From Saccharothrix ecbatanensis (GTDB lineage: Bacteria; Actinomycetota; Actinomycetes; Mycobacteriales; Pseudonocardiaceae): a DNA stretch of 64,000 bases. The DNA is taken from NCBI RefSeq assembly GCF_014205015.1, contig NZ_JACHMO010000001.1:2480001-2544000 (forward strand), written 5' to 3'. Positions within the stretch are counted from its first letter, which is position 1. Each line of letters opens with the position of its first letter. The notes beneath the pieces were generated by a model. It did no database searches, was not told where the DNA came from, and worked only from the letters and a program-made list of their open reading frames with translations. Positions 35,991 to 45,271 of this stretch are shown here, piece after piece. The position numbers and the translations under genes are program-made.

Positions 35991-37103
35991 TCAGGCGTGT
36001 CCGCCGACCGTCACCGTGCCGATGGTCAGCTCCGGCCGGCCCTCCAGGAACTCCCCGACCCGCGCGACCTGCCGGTCCAACTCGGCCAGTCGCGCCTTGG
36101 ACAGGGTTCCGAACAGCTCCACCGTGACCACGATCCGCCGGCCCGACCGCTTCTGGTGCCACACCCCGGCGACCACGCCGTCCACCAGCACCACCGGGAA
36201 GTTCCCCGCCTGCCCACCCGACAGCGCCCGCTCGAACGCCCGGCCGGGGAACACCTCCTCACGCGGGTGGCTGCCCACCACGTACGCGTCGAAGTAGGGG
36301 AGCAGCCGCACCCCGCCCGGCGGCTCGTCGGGCCACGACACGTCGCCGCGCACCACCCACCCGCCGTCGACCTGCTCCAGGTCCGCCCGCTCGAACAGCT
36401 CGTTCACCCACCGCTTCGGCGCGGCCAGCCACTTCGCGAAGTGCGCCTGCGTCGCCGGCCCGTACGAGCGCAGGTAGGAGCGCAACAGCTCCACCGCGCC
36501 GTCCGCGGCCGGCGTGAAACCGGGCAGCCACCGCTGCGGACTGGTGTAGGCGACCTTGCGGCCCTTGTTCGGCGCGAAGCACATCGCGCCCAGGTTCGAC
36601 GCCGCGCCCATCGCCTCCACCCACCGCGGCCACGGCGTGCCGCCGAACGCATCCATCACCCGATCGCCCGCCCACGGCCCGGTGCGCTCGACCACCGCCT
36701 CGGTCAACTCGTCACCGGTCAGCTCGGCGTCCCGCAGCGCGTCCGCGATCGCCGCCACCACCTCCGCCCTCTGTTCCCCGGTGAGCAGCACCGACCGCTG
36801 CGGCAGCCCGGCCAACGCGCCCGTCCACATCGGCAGGTCCGCCGTCGGCAGCAGGTGCACCGTGCCGCGCGGTCCGCGCGTCTTCACCAACGTCCGGTCC
36901 ACCCACAACGCGTCCCGGACCTGCTGCCGGGTCAGGTTCGTGCGCAACCCGATCGACAACTCCGCCGCCGACATCACCTGGGCGTGCGCGCCGCACATGG
37001 CCCGAACCACCCCGACCGGGTCGTCCGACAGGTCCAGCAACGAATGCCGACGCAACCGCCGGCCGATCACACGCTCGGTCACAGGACTCACGCTAGAAGC
37101 CAT
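35991..37103 (-). CDS. Winged-helix DNA-binding domain protein (HTH_42; AlkZ/YcaQ-like)
   Basis: A 370-residue protein of the HTH_42 family, built of repeated winged-helix domains. Visible landmarks are ERVIGRRLRRHSLLDLSDDPVGVVRAMCGAHAQVMSAAELS at the N-terminus, VKTRGPRGTVHLLPTADLPMW in the middle and LLPYFDAYVVGSHPREEVFPG towards the C-terminus. Characterised relatives (AlkZ, YcaQ) are DNA glycosylases that unhook crosslinks or remove bulky lesions, often from antibiotic producers, so a DNA-repair role is possible. The catalytic motif cannot be assigned with certainty here. Confidence 0.82.
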   Translation of the reverse strand: MASSVSPVTERVIGRRLRRHSLLDLSDDPVGVVRAMCGAHAQVMSAAELSIGLRTNLTRQQVRDALWVDRTLVKTRGPRGTVHLLPTADLPMWTGALAGLPQRSVLLTGEQRAEVVAAIADALRDAELTGDELTEAVVERTGPWAGDRVMDAFGGTPWPRWVEAMGAASNLGAMCFAPNKGRKVAYTSPQRWLPGFTPAADGAVELLRSYLRSYGPATQAHFAKWLAAPKRWVNELFERADLEQVDGGWVVRGDVSWPDEPPGGVRLLPYFDAYVVGSHPREEVFPGRAFERALSGGQAGNFPVVLVDGVVAGVWHQKRSGRRIVVTVELFGTLSKARLAELDRQVARVGEFLEGRPELTIGTVTVGGHA

Positions 37104-37120
37104 TCAGGACAGAACCGGTC

Positions 37121-37570
37121 CTAAATCGAACCCGGATGCCCGAACCGCGCGATCCGCAGCCCGCCGTCGACCACCACGGTGTCGACCACCCGGAACCCCA
37201 GGCTCTCGTACAACGCGATGGCCGGCGCGTTCGCCGCACCCGTCGACACGATCGCCGGACCGCCCTCGGCCAGCACCTCCTCCACCAACCGCCGCGCGAA
37301 CCCGAGCCGGAAATGGCTGGGCGCCACGCACAACCGGTCGATGTCCAGCACGCCGTCGACCTTCGCGTACCCGACGAACGCCACCAGCTCGCCGTCCACG
37401 TACCCGCCCAGCCACCGCAACGGCAGCCGTCTGATGTCGTCCACCGACTCGTGCAACGCCGGGATCCCGGTACTCCCGATCAGCTCCGCCTCCACCGCGT
37501 AGGACAGCAACGCGATCCGGTGCACGGCTTCCGCCGTCGTGTCGTCGGTCAGGTCCAGGGGAACGATCAT
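37121..37570 (-). CDS. GNAT-family N-acetyltransferase
   Basis: A 149-residue acetyltransferase. Acetyl-CoA-binding motif A is IDRLCVAPSHFRLGFARRLVEEVL, and motif B ends in ANAPAIALYESLGFRVVDT. The substrate is unknown. The ATG at 37570 is preferred to one 26 codons earlier because the domain begins MIVPLDLTDDTTAEAVHRIALLSYAVEAEL. It lies 17 nt upstream of the HTH_42 gene, so the two may be co-transcribed. Confidence 0.88.
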   Translation of the reverse strand: MIVPLDLTDDTTAEAVHRIALLSYAVEAELIGSTGIPALHESVDDIRRLPLRWLGGYVDGELVAFVGYAKVDGVLDIDRLCVAPSHFRLGFARRLVEEVLAEGGPAIVSTGAANAPAIALYESLGFRVVDTVVVDGGLRIARFGHPGSI

Positions 37571-37674
37571 GGGGCCACCGCCTGCTCGTGCGTGGGGACT
37601 CGTGCGTGGGGACGTGAGCCGAAGATTGCCATTCGGTGATCGGTTCAACCATGATCGCCCACGAACGGCTCCGG

Positions 37675-37712
37675 ATCGAAGTACTTCGATACGTCGGCAC
37701 GGCTCGTATACT
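37675..37712 (+). promoter_or_regulatory. ArsR promoter with 16-bp palindromic operator
   Basis: ATCGAAGTACTTCGAT (37675-37690) is a perfect palindrome overlapping a TTCGAT -35-like box; TATACT (37707-37712) is a good -10 at 16-nt spacing. It lies 14 nt before the ArsR start. Autorepression is the simple reading. A half-site ACTTCGAT recurs at 39752-39759 in front of the LLM oxidoreductase. Confidence 0.65.
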
Positions 37713-37725
37713 CGGCGTGATCACC

Positions 37726-38061
37726 ATGACGACGCGCGCCGAGCTCCCGCCGGACGCCTCCGAGCAGCTGCTGGAGGCGTTCAAGGCGTTGGCCAACCCC
37801 GTCCGGCTCCAGGTGCTCCAATGGCTGCGCGAACCCCTGCGCCACTTCCCTGTCGATCAGGAAACCGCGGAGCGGGTCGGCGTGTGCGTGAGCCACATCC
37901 AGGCCAAGACCGGGCTCGCGCAGTCGACCGTGTCCGCTTACATGGCGTCGCTGCACCGCGCCGGGCTGGTGCGTGCGACCCGGGTGGGGAAGTGGACCCA
38001 CTACCAGCGCGACGAGCGGCACATCGCCCGGCTTGTCGACTTGCTCGGACGCTCGCTCTAG
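37726..38061 (+). CDS. ArsR-type winged-helix regulator
   Basis: A 111-residue regulator: LLEAFKALANPVRLQVLQWLREPLRHFPVDQETAERVGVCVSHIQAKTGLAQSTVSAYMASLHRAGLVRATRVGKWTHYQRDE. It has the ArsR fold, with the recognition helix at LAQSTVSAYMASL. Related proteins are found beside flavin enzymes and transporters and respond to redox or small ligands. The ATG at 37726 follows a TATACT -10 box by 13 nt, with a GTG nine bases earlier as an alternative leaderless start. A hairpin terminator follows. Confidence 0.86.
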   Translation: MTTRAELPPDASEQLLEAFKALANPVRLQVLQWLREPLRHFPVDQETAERVGVCVSHIQAKTGLAQSTVSAYMASLHRAGLVRATRVGKWTHYQRDERHIARLVDLLGRSL

Positions 38062-38097
38062 CGACGACCCCGGCGAGGGTGGAGCGGAAAAGACAAA

Positions 38098-38123
38098 GGC
38101 AAGGAGCTAATCCACTCCTTGCC
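38098..38123 (+). terminator. Hairpin after the ArsR gene
   Basis: GGCAAGGAG (38098-38106) pairs with CTCCTTGCC (38115-38123) over an 8-nt loop, followed by an AT-rich CTAATTTATAG. It ends the ArsR transcript before the rox promoter region. Confidence 0.75.
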
Positions 38124-38138
38124 ACTCCTAATTTATAG

Positions 38139-39674
<1,536 letters not shown>

Positions 39675-39792
39675 GCGGGGTCGTCCGGTGTGCCAGGCCG
39701 TGACGTGCGGTCCGGCACACCCCCTCGTCCGTCACATCGTTAATCTGCGATACTTCGATTCGTTCGCAGGTTCCGCAGGACCAGGGGGAGAC

Positions 39793-40692
39793 ATGGGCTC
39801 GATCGACGGGATGGATCTGGGGCGCTTCGGGGTCTGGACGTTCGACTTCGAGGACCAGCCGGCGGGCATGGTGCGGGAGTCCGTCCAGGAGTTGGAAGAA
39901 CTCGGCTGGCAGGCGATCTGGGTCCCGGAACTGCTCGGGCGGGAGGCGCTGACGCACGCCGGGTTCCTGTTGTCCTGCACCCGGCACATCACCGTTGTCA
40001 ACGGCATCGCCAAGATCTGGTTGCGAGAGCCGCAGTGGATGCGGGGCGCGGCACTGCTCCTGGCCGACGCGTACCCGGACCGCCACCTGGTCGGCCTCGG
40101 TTTCGGTGACGTGCGCCCCGGGGTGAAGCCGTTGCGGGCGATGAGCGACTACCTCGACGCCATGGACGCGACGACGAGCCCGAACCCGTTGCCGCAGTCG
40201 CCGATGCGACGCGTGCTCGCGGCGTACGGGCCGAAGATGCTGGAGCTCGCGCGCGACCGTTCCCTGGGCGCGCACACCTACCACGTGTCCGTGCGGCACA
40301 CGGCGCAGGCGCGGGAGGTGTTGGGCGACGGCCCGTTCCTCGGGGTCGAGCACGCGGTGCTCTTCGAAAGCGACCCGGACAAGGCCCGCGAGATCGCCCG
40401 CGAACACCTGCACCTCTACTTCACCTCGACGTACAACGTCGCCAAGTTCCTCCGCCTCGGCTACACCGAAGCGGACATCGACGGCGGACGCGGGAGCGAC
40501 CGACTCGTCGACGACCTCGTGTTCTGGGGTGACATCGACACGATCGCCGACAAGCTCCAGGGCCACCTCGACGCCGGCGCCGACCACGTCGGCATCCAGG
40601 TCATCAACACCCCGCCCGGCCAGTCCGCCATGCCCCACTGGCGACGTCTGGCCGAGGCCCTGCTGCCCGCGAGCGTGTCCGGCCGGACGTGA
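39793..40692 (+). CDS. LLM-class F420-dependent oxidoreductase (MSMEG_4141-like)
   Basis: A 299-residue luciferase-like protein. It begins DLGRFGVWTFDFEDQPAGMVRESVQELEELGWQAIWVPELLGREAL and contains YPDRHLVGLGFGDVRPG and AYGPKMLELARDRSLGAHTYHVS, the pattern of the MSMEG_4141 family of probable F420 enzymes. The ATG has AGGGGGAG at good spacing. A bulged GTGACC hairpin follows. The gene is downstream of rox by 118 nt with its own AT-rich promoter region containing GATACT. Confidence 0.86.
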   Translation: MGSIDGMDLGRFGVWTFDFEDQPAGMVRESVQELEELGWQAIWVPELLGREALTHAGFLLSCTRHITVVNGIAKIWLREPQWMRGAALLLADAYPDRHLVGLGFGDVRPGVKPLRAMSDYLDAMDATTSPNPLPQSPMRRVLAAYGPKMLELARDRSLGAHTYHVSVRHTAQAREVLGDGPFLGVEHAVLFESDPDKAREIAREHLHLYFTSTYNVAKFLRLGYTEADIDGGRGSDRLVDDLVFWGDIDTIADKLQGHLDAGADHVGIQVINTPPGQSAMPHWRRLAEALLPASVSGRT

Positions 40693-40734
40693 CCGATCAC
40701 GGCGGCTCGGCGGTCCGAAACCCAAGGCGCCGCT

Positions 40735-40764
40735 GGTGACCCTGCTGAGGAAACAGGGGTCACC
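40735..40764. terminator. Hairpin between convergent genes
   Basis: GGTGACCCTG (40735-40744) pairs with CAGGGGTCACC (40754-40764) with one bulged base over a 9-nt loop. The 3' arm covers the last codons of the opposing gene. Confidence 0.65.
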
Positions 40765-41821
40765 GCGTGGTGAGGCCGAGCGCGGCGCGGTGACCCCAGG
40801 CCAGGGTCAGGCATGCCTGCGCGCCACTGCGGGTCGCGGGCTCGGACGCGTAGTGGCGCACCCACTCCTCGGTGAACGGGATACCGCGCCCGTCCGGCCC
40901 GACCAGGATCGTGCCCTCACGCCCGGCGGCGACGATCCCGGCGAACAGCGCGTCGAACACGTCCGCGTCCACGGCGCTCACCACGAAGAGCTCCGGCGTC
41001 CACGTCAACGGGTCCAGGCCGACGCCGAGCACGTGCAGCCGTAGCGCGCCAGTCCCGTAAGCCGCCGCCAACCCGCCCAACGGTCCCGACTCGTAGTCGG
41101 GCGCCTCCTGGACCTCGTCGGCGTCCAGGAACTCCTCCACGTACTCCCGCGCGATCACGTGCCACAGGTCGAAGTCGGTGCCGTGGAACGTCCTCCCGGC
41201 GGGCGCGAAGTTCCCGGCGGGCACGCAGTGCAGCATCTCCGGCGCGGCGACCACCCGTTCACCGTCCCGCCGGTGCAGGTAGAACCCGCTGTCCGCGCCG
41301 TCCACCCGCACCGTCAGCACCACCAGCCCGAAGCACGTCGTGCGGGCCGCCAGGTCGAACGGGTCGCCGAGCGCCGCGCGGTACCGGCCCCCGGTCGGCG
41401 GCCTGCCCGCCAGGTCGGCCGCCGCCGCTTCGTACGCCAGCACCTCGGTCTCGTCCAGGTGGCCGAAGTAACCGGCCGAGGTGAACGCCAGGCAGAGGCC
41501 GCCGGGAGAGAAGTCGATCGACAGCGGCCGGTAGATCCGCCCGTCGAACAGGTGCCCCATGCCGGCGAGTCCGGAGAGGGCCGCGCTGTACCCGGACACG
41601 GGCCGGGCCTCGCGCGCCGGGTGGCCGGGCGGTGGCACGGGCCGCCACTCCAGCCGGATGTCGTCCAGCGGCAACGGTTTCGCCGGTATCCACTCGGGTC
41701 CGGTCAGCACGGGCAGGTCGTGCCGCCGCCACGACCGCGGGGCGGCGGACGCGGCCAGGTTCACGAGTCGCGGCTGGCCGAACCGGACGTGCCGGTACAC
41801 CTCCGCGAAGCTCGGATCCAT
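40760..41821 (-). CDS. Conserved protein of unknown function at the cluster edge
   Basis: I do not recognise this family. The 353-residue soluble protein has no signal peptide or membrane helix. The strand-rich middle, LDLAARTTCFGLVVLTVRVDGADSGFYLHRRDGERVVAAPEMLHCVPAGNF, resembles the C-terminal ligand-like domain of some large Streptomyces XRE regulators, but no helix-turn-helix is present. The C-terminal half ends with an ALRLHVLGVGLDPLTWTPELFVVSAV core. The ATG at 41821 follows GGGGGG. A TTGATA-17-TAGGTT promoter and an ArsR-type palindrome lie upstream, so it probably belongs to the same regulon as the radical SAM and ArsR genes. Confidence 0.7.
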   Translation of the reverse strand: MDPSFAEVYRHVRFGQPRLVNLAASAAPRSWRRHDLPVLTGPEWIPAKPLPLDDIRLEWRPVPPPGHPAREARPVSGYSAALSGLAGMGHLFDGRIYRPLSIDFSPGGLCLAFTSAGYFGHLDETEVLAYEAAAADLAGRPPTGGRYRAALGDPFDLAARTTCFGLVVLTVRVDGADSGFYLHRRDGERVVAAPEMLHCVPAGNFAPAGRTFHGTDFDLWHVIAREYVEEFLDADEVQEAPDYESGPLGGLAAAYGTGALRLHVLGVGLDPLTWTPELFVVSAVDADVFDALFAGIVAAGREGTILVGPDGRGIPFTEEWVRHYASEPATRSGAQACLTLAWGHRAALGLTTR

Positions 41822-41855
41822 CGACCCCCCCAAGGTGGATCGCTATCGGAGACTC

Positions 41856-41884
41856 AACCTAGCACCAGGGCATGGTAATATCAA
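41856..41884 (-). promoter_or_regulatory. Promoter of the 40760-41821 gene
   Basis: On the minus strand TTGATA (plus 41879-41884) and TAGGTT (plus 41856-41861) are separated by 17 nt, a near-ideal vegetative promoter. Its upstream edge is 5 bp from the ACTTATATAAGT palindrome. Confidence 0.65.
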
Positions 41885-41889
41885 GGTTG

Positions 41890-41901
41890 ACTTATATAAG
41901 T
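41890..41901. promoter_or_regulatory. Palindromic operator, copy 1
   Basis: ACTTATATAAGT is a perfect 12-bp palindrome, preceded by TTG so that TTGACTTATATAAGT is identical to the site in front of the ArsR gene at 44106. It lies between the promoter of the 40760 gene and a small plus-strand ORF. Confidence 0.75.
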
Positions 41902-42118
41902 GTCCGGTGTGACGACTCCGTGGGAGGTCGGTGTGCGATTGCCGCGCGGGAGGTGGTTCTGGAGCCGTCGACTCGACTCACTGGAACTGGAGCTGGAACG
42001 GGTCAAGCTGGACGAGGCTGACGACCCGCGCAGCGAGGGCGACGGGAGTGAACCACACCCGACCGGGGAGTCCACGCGTGTGGTCGACGAGGAGTCCCGG
42101 GGTGACCACCTTGACTAG
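41900..42118 (+). CDS. Small acidic ORF (72 residues) next to the B12 radical SAM gene
   Basis: The frame opens at GTG and reads SGVTTPWEVGVRLPRGRWFWS, then a charged amphipathic helix (SLELELERVKLDEADD) and an acidic, Ser/Gly/Asp-rich tail. Codon third positions are GC-rich as in real genes here. It ends 23 nt before the earliest radical SAM start. No standard ribosome site is seen; the palindrome overlaps the start codon, so if expressed it would be leaderless. It could be a coding gene, a regulatory ORF, or chance; a RiPP precursor is possible but unproven, as no clear core peptide is visible. Confidence 0.4.
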   Translation: MSGVTTPWEVGVRLPRGRWFWSRRLDSLELELERVKLDEADDPRSEGDGSEPHPTGESTRVVDEESRGDHLD

Positions 42119-42138
42119 TACATTTAAAAATATATAGT
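42111..42138 (+). promoter_or_regulatory. Promoter of the B12 radical SAM gene
   Basis: TTGACT (42111-42116) and TATAGT (42133-42138) are 16 nt apart in a strongly AT-rich patch. TGACTA (42112-42117) and TAGTCA (42135-42140) are inverted repeats spanning both boxes, a possible second operator. Transcription would begin near 42145, which argues for the ATG at 42184 rather than the one at 42142. Confidence 0.7.
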
Positions 42139-42183
42139 CAGATGGGGCTGGTAGTGGCCAACCCGAGATGGCGAGGTCTGCGC

Positions 42184-44109
42184 ATGGCACCCGACGACCG
42201 ACTCTCGGTGTTCCTCGTCCAGCAAGGCATCTGGGACCTGGCCCTGGAGTCGATGCCACTCGCGGCCGGCTACCTCAAGGCCGCCGCGCTCGCCGACGAG
42301 CGGATCGCCGGGCGCTTCGACTTCGAGATCCTCAACTTCCGCGGCGGGGACACCCTGGCCGACATGGCGGAGCGGATCTTCAGCCTCCCGGCGCCGGACG
42401 TGCTCGCGTTCTCCGTGCTGGGGTGGAACTTCCGCGAGTTCTGCGCGCTCGCGGAGACCTTCAAGCAGGTCAACCCCGACGGCTGGGTGGTGTTCGGCGG
42501 CACGCACGTCGCCAACCAGGCCGACCGGACGTTCCGGCTGTGCCCGGAGGTGGACGTGGTCGTCAACGGCGAGGGCGAGCCCGTGTTCCGCGACCTGCTG
42601 CTCGCCTTCCTGGACGGCGTGTCGCCGCACGACCTGGCGGACATCCAGGGCCTGTCCTACACCGGCGGCGACGGCGAGGTCGTCACCACCGTGCCCAGAC
42701 CCCGGCTGGACGACCTCGACGCCATCCCGTCCCCGATCCTGACCGGCGCGATCGACCTGACCGACGAGCACGGCGCGTTCCGGTACGACGTCGCCCTGAT
42801 GGAGACCAACCGGGGCTGCCCCTACAAGTGCTCGTTCTGCTACTGGGGCGGTGCGGTCGGGCAGCGGGTGCGGGCGTTCTCCCGGGCCAGGCTGCGCGCC
42901 GAGCTGGAGGTGTTCGCCCGGCTCCAGGTGCACACGGTCGTGTTGTGCGACGCCAACTTCGGGATGCTGCCGATCGACGTCGAGTTCGTGGACGACGTCA
43001 TCGCGGTGCGCGACCAGTACGGGTACCCGCGCGCGCTGGACACGTCGTGGGCGAAGAACAAGTCCGCGGTGTTCCACGAGATCGTGAGCCGGATGAAGCG
43101 CGCCGGGCTGCGCAGCTCGTTCACGCTGGCGCTTCAGACGCTCAACGACGCCGCGCTGCGCACCATGAACCGCCGCAACATGAAGGTGAACGACTGGGAG
43201 GACATGGTCGCCTGGCTGGACCGGGAGGGCCTGGACTGCTACGCCGAACTGATCTGGGGCGCGCCGGGCGAGACCGTCGAGTCCTTCATGGAGGGTTACG
43301 ACAGGCTGTCCAGGCACGTGTCCCGGATCGCCGTCTACCCGCTGCACCTGCTGCCGAACACGGAGTACGCGGAGAAGAAGCACAAGTACGGGATCGTGTC
43401 GGTGCGCGGCGACAACGACGACTTCGAGTACATCCTCAGCCACGACACCATGACGCTGGCCGACAACCTCTCGGTGGTGCGGTTCCTGTTCTGGGCACGG
43501 GTGGTCGCGGAGAGCGCGCTGCTCCGGCACATCTGGGTCGGCCTGCGCGAGCTGACCGACCTGACCCAGTCCGGGGTGCTGCGCCGGCTCGACGCGTGGG
43601 TGGAGACGACGGACGACCCGGCGGTGACGCCGCTGCGGGCCGCCGTCGGGCGGGTGTCGAGCATGGACGTGGCCTACGGCGACGCCGTCGCCTACCTGTG
43701 CGGGCACCCGGAGGCCAAGCGGCTGCTGGCCCGGTGGTGGACCGAGGCGATCCGGCCGGACCTCGACCCCGCGCACGTGTCGCTGCTCGACGAGATCTTC
43801 CGGTTCGACGTGCTGACCCAGCCGCTCTACCGGCACCCCGACGCGCCTGCCTCGGCCGACCTGCCCGTCGTGCGGCTGGCGGACGGCGAGTACGCGGTGC
43901 GCCGCGGTGTCGTGCTCCGGCACGACGTGCCCGCCGTGGTGGCGGCGCTGCGCGCGGGCGGGGAGGCCGATCTGGAGCCTCGGGAGACGGTCCTGGACGT
44001 GTACTACCGGCTGGGCGCGGAGAACTTCGTGCGCACCACCAACCACGAGCAGATCGTGAACTACCTGGGCCTGACCGGCGCGGACGTGCCCGACGTATCT
44101 CAGACTTGA
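42184..44109 (+). CDS. Cobalamin-dependent radical SAM C-methyltransferase (KedN5-like)
   Basis: A 641-residue class B radical SAM enzyme. Residues 1-145 form a cobalamin-binding Rossmann domain (SVFLVQQGIWDLALESMPLAAGYLKA, DVLAFSVLGWNF, VVFGGTHVANQ, VVVNGEGEPVFRDLL). The cluster cysteines are Cys212, Cys216 and Cys219 in NRGCPYKCSFCYWGG, followed by a TIM-barrel part and a long C-terminal domain. The N-terminal motif and length resemble KedN5, the naphthoate C-methyltransferase of kedarcidin biosynthesis. It would transfer methyl from methylcobalamin to an unreactive carbon. ATG 42142 adds 14 residues but is too close to the promoter; GAGGT precedes 42184. Its stop overlaps the next operator. 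Confidence 0.85.
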   Translation: MAPDDRLSVFLVQQGIWDLALESMPLAAGYLKAAALADERIAGRFDFEILNFRGGDTLADMAERIFSLPAPDVLAFSVLGWNFREFCALAETFKQVNPDGWVVFGGTHVANQADRTFRLCPEVDVVVNGEGEPVFRDLLLAFLDGVSPHDLADIQGLSYTGGDGEVVTTVPRPRLDDLDAIPSPILTGAIDLTDEHGAFRYDVALMETNRGCPYKCSFCYWGGAVGQRVRAFSRARLRAELEVFARLQVHTVVLCDANFGMLPIDVEFVDDVIAVRDQYGYPRALDTSWAKNKSAVFHEIVSRMKRAGLRSSFTLALQTLNDAALRTMNRRNMKVNDWEDMVAWLDREGLDCYAELIWGAPGETVESFMEGYDRLSRHVSRIAVYPLHLLPNTEYAEKKHKYGIVSVRGDNDDFEYILSHDTMTLADNLSVVRFLFWARVVAESALLRHIWVGLRELTDLTQSGVLRRLDAWVETTDDPAVTPLRAAVGRVSSMDVAYGDAVAYLCGHPEAKRLLARWWTEAIRPDLDPAHVSLLDEIFRFDVLTQPLYRHPDAPASADLPVVRLADGEYAVRRGVVLRHDVPAVVAALRAGGEADLEPRETVLDVYYRLGAENFVRTTNHEQIVNYLGLTGADVPDVSQT

Positions 44110-44134
44110 CTTATATAAGTCGAGGCTGCACAAT
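44106..44134 (+). promoter_or_regulatory. ArsR promoter with palindromic operator, copy 2
   Basis: TTGACT (44106-44111), 17 nt, CACAAT (44129-44134). The palindrome ACTTATATAAGT (44109-44120) covers the end of the -35 box and the spacer. The ArsR GTG begins 6 nt after the -10, so the transcript is probably leaderless. An operator in the spacer fits autorepression. Confidence 0.75.
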
Positions 44135-44140
44135 TGATCC

Positions 44141-44536
44141 GTGCACGCGTTCGACGTACTCGGCGACCCGGTCCGCCGGCGGATCCTGGAGTTGCTCGCC
44201 GACGGCGAGTTGGCCGCCGGTGAGATCAGCGCGGTCGTCCAGGCGGAGTTCGGCATCTCCCAGCCGGGGGTGTCGCAGCACTTGAAGGTGTTGCGCGAGA
44301 ACGGCTTCACCAAGGTCCGCCCGGAAGGCACCCGCCGGCTGTACTCCGTCGACCCCGCGCCGTTGCGCGACGTCGACCGCTGGCTGGACCGCTATCGCGG
44401 GTTCTGGACCCAGCGGCTGGACTCGCTCGACACGGAACTGGCGCGCGGCAGACGCGCACGAGGGCCATCCGGCAGATCGTCCACCACCCCACCGGGCGAA
44501 CCGACTTCGGACACGGAAGGCGCCAAGGGAAAATGA
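44141..44536 (+). CDS. ArsR-family regulator, probable cluster regulator
   Basis: A 131-residue winged-helix protein: FDVLGDPVRRRILELLADGELAAGEISAVVQAEFGISQPGVSQHLKVLRENGFTKVRPEGTRRLYSVDPAPLRDVDRWLDRYRGFW, the classic ArsR pattern of the group that is paired with SRPBCC proteins. No metal-site cysteines are present. A Ser/Thr/Pro-rich tail follows. It overlaps the SRPBCC gene by ATGA. The 12-bp palindrome in its promoter, a second full copy at 41890 and the 10-bp core at 62477 suggest that it represses itself, the radical SAM side and the exporter. Confidence 0.9.
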   Translation: MHAFDVLGDPVRRRILELLADGELAAGEISAVVQAEFGISQPGVSQHLKVLRENGFTKVRPEGTRRLYSVDPAPLRDVDRWLDRYRGFWTQRLDSLDTELARGRRARGPSGRSSTTPPGEPTSDTEGAKGK

Positions 44537-45138
44537 CCGACATCACCGATGTGCTCGACGACACCCGCCGGGAGATCGTCACCAAGCGGATCGCCGCCGG
44601 CGAGGTACGGGCCATCCGGATCCGCAGGCACTTCGACGCCCGCCCCGAGGAGGTCTGGCACGCCTGCACCGACCCGGCCCGCTTCGGCCGGTGGTTCAGC
44701 GGCGTGTCCGGCGACCTGCGCCAGGGCGGCCGCTACGAGATGGACCTCGGCGTGTCCGGCGACATCCTCCACTGCGAGGCCCCGACCCGGCTCGTGGTGA
44801 CCTGGGCGTACGACGACCGCGGCGCCGACGAAGTCGAGCTGCGGCTCGCGCCCGACGGCGACGGCACCGAGATGGTGCTGGAGCACGCCGCGGTGAACGA
44901 GACCGCGGAGATGGACGGCCGGCTGGTCGACGTCATCCTCAACGACGCGGGCAGCGGCGCGAACGGCCAGGGCGCGGGCTGGGAACTCGGCCTGGTGCTG
45001 CTCGACAAGTACCTGCACGACGAGCTTCCCGATGACCCCGGTGCGTGGGAGGAGTCTCCTGAGGCGCTGGAACTGGCCGACCGGTCCGGCGCGGCGTGGG
45101 AGGCGGCGCTGGCCGAGTACCGGAACGTGGGCGGCTGA
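44533..45138 (+). CDS. SRPBCC / AHSA1-like protein coupled to the ArsR regulator
   Basis: A 201-residue START-like hydrophobic-pocket protein. IRIRRHFDARPEEVWHACTDPARFGRWFSGVSGDLRQGGRYEMDLGVSGDILHCEAPTRLVVTWAYD is the family's hallmark, and GWELGLVLLDKYL the C-terminal helix. It begins with ATG overlapping the ArsR stop. Such ArsR-SRPBCC pairs are widespread; the SRPBCC protein may bind the inducing ligand or act in self-protection by sequestration. The ligand is unknown; a cluster product or intermediate is an attractive guess. Confidence 0.9.
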   Translation: MTDITDVLDDTRREIVTKRIAAGEVRAIRIRRHFDARPEEVWHACTDPARFGRWFSGVSGDLRQGGRYEMDLGVSGDILHCEAPTRLVVTWAYDDRGADEVELRLAPDGDGTEMVLEHAAVNETAEMDGRLVDVILNDAGSGANGQGAGWELGLVLLDKYLHDELPDDPGAWEESPEALELADRSGAAWEAALAEYRNVGG

Positions 45139-45160
45139 CGGGTCGCTGGAAGTTTGTTTT

Positions 45161-45239
45161 TCGGACAGCGCCGCGCTCGTCAAGGCACATCTTCACCCGC
45201 TCGAGCTGCCTTGACGAGCACGAGCGCGGCCCTGTCCGA
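45161..45239. terminator. Large hairpin between convergent genes
   Basis: The left arm 45161-45187 and the right arm 45207-45239 are inverted copies differing by one mismatch and a 6-nt insertion in the right arm; the inner 12 bp CTCGTCAAGGCA/TGCCTTGACGAG are perfect over a 19-nt loop. A T-rich TTTGTTTTT precedes the left arm, so read on the minus strand the hairpin ends in a run of A then U-poor sequence, and for hypF (minus) the plus-strand T-run appears as A. It most likely terminates the SRPBCC and hypF transcripts. Confidence 0.65.
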
Positions 45240-45271
45240 GAGGCGAGTCCGGCGGGTCAGTCGGTCGGCCG

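Noticed and set aside
41931..42137. Alternative 68-codon small ORF in another frame
   Set aside because: It overlaps the 41900-42118 ORF with less natural codon use and runs into the radical SAM promoter.
42184..44109. RiPP-modifying radical SAM enzyme as the primary call
   Set aside because: No RRE domain or convincing precursor; N-terminal motif and length fit the KedN5-like small-molecule methyltransferases better.
42124..44331. Minus-strand open frame of 735 residues opposite the radical SAM gene
   Set aside because: Low-complexity Arg/Val/His/Gln-rich shadow; the plus strand encodes the CxxxCxxC enzyme.
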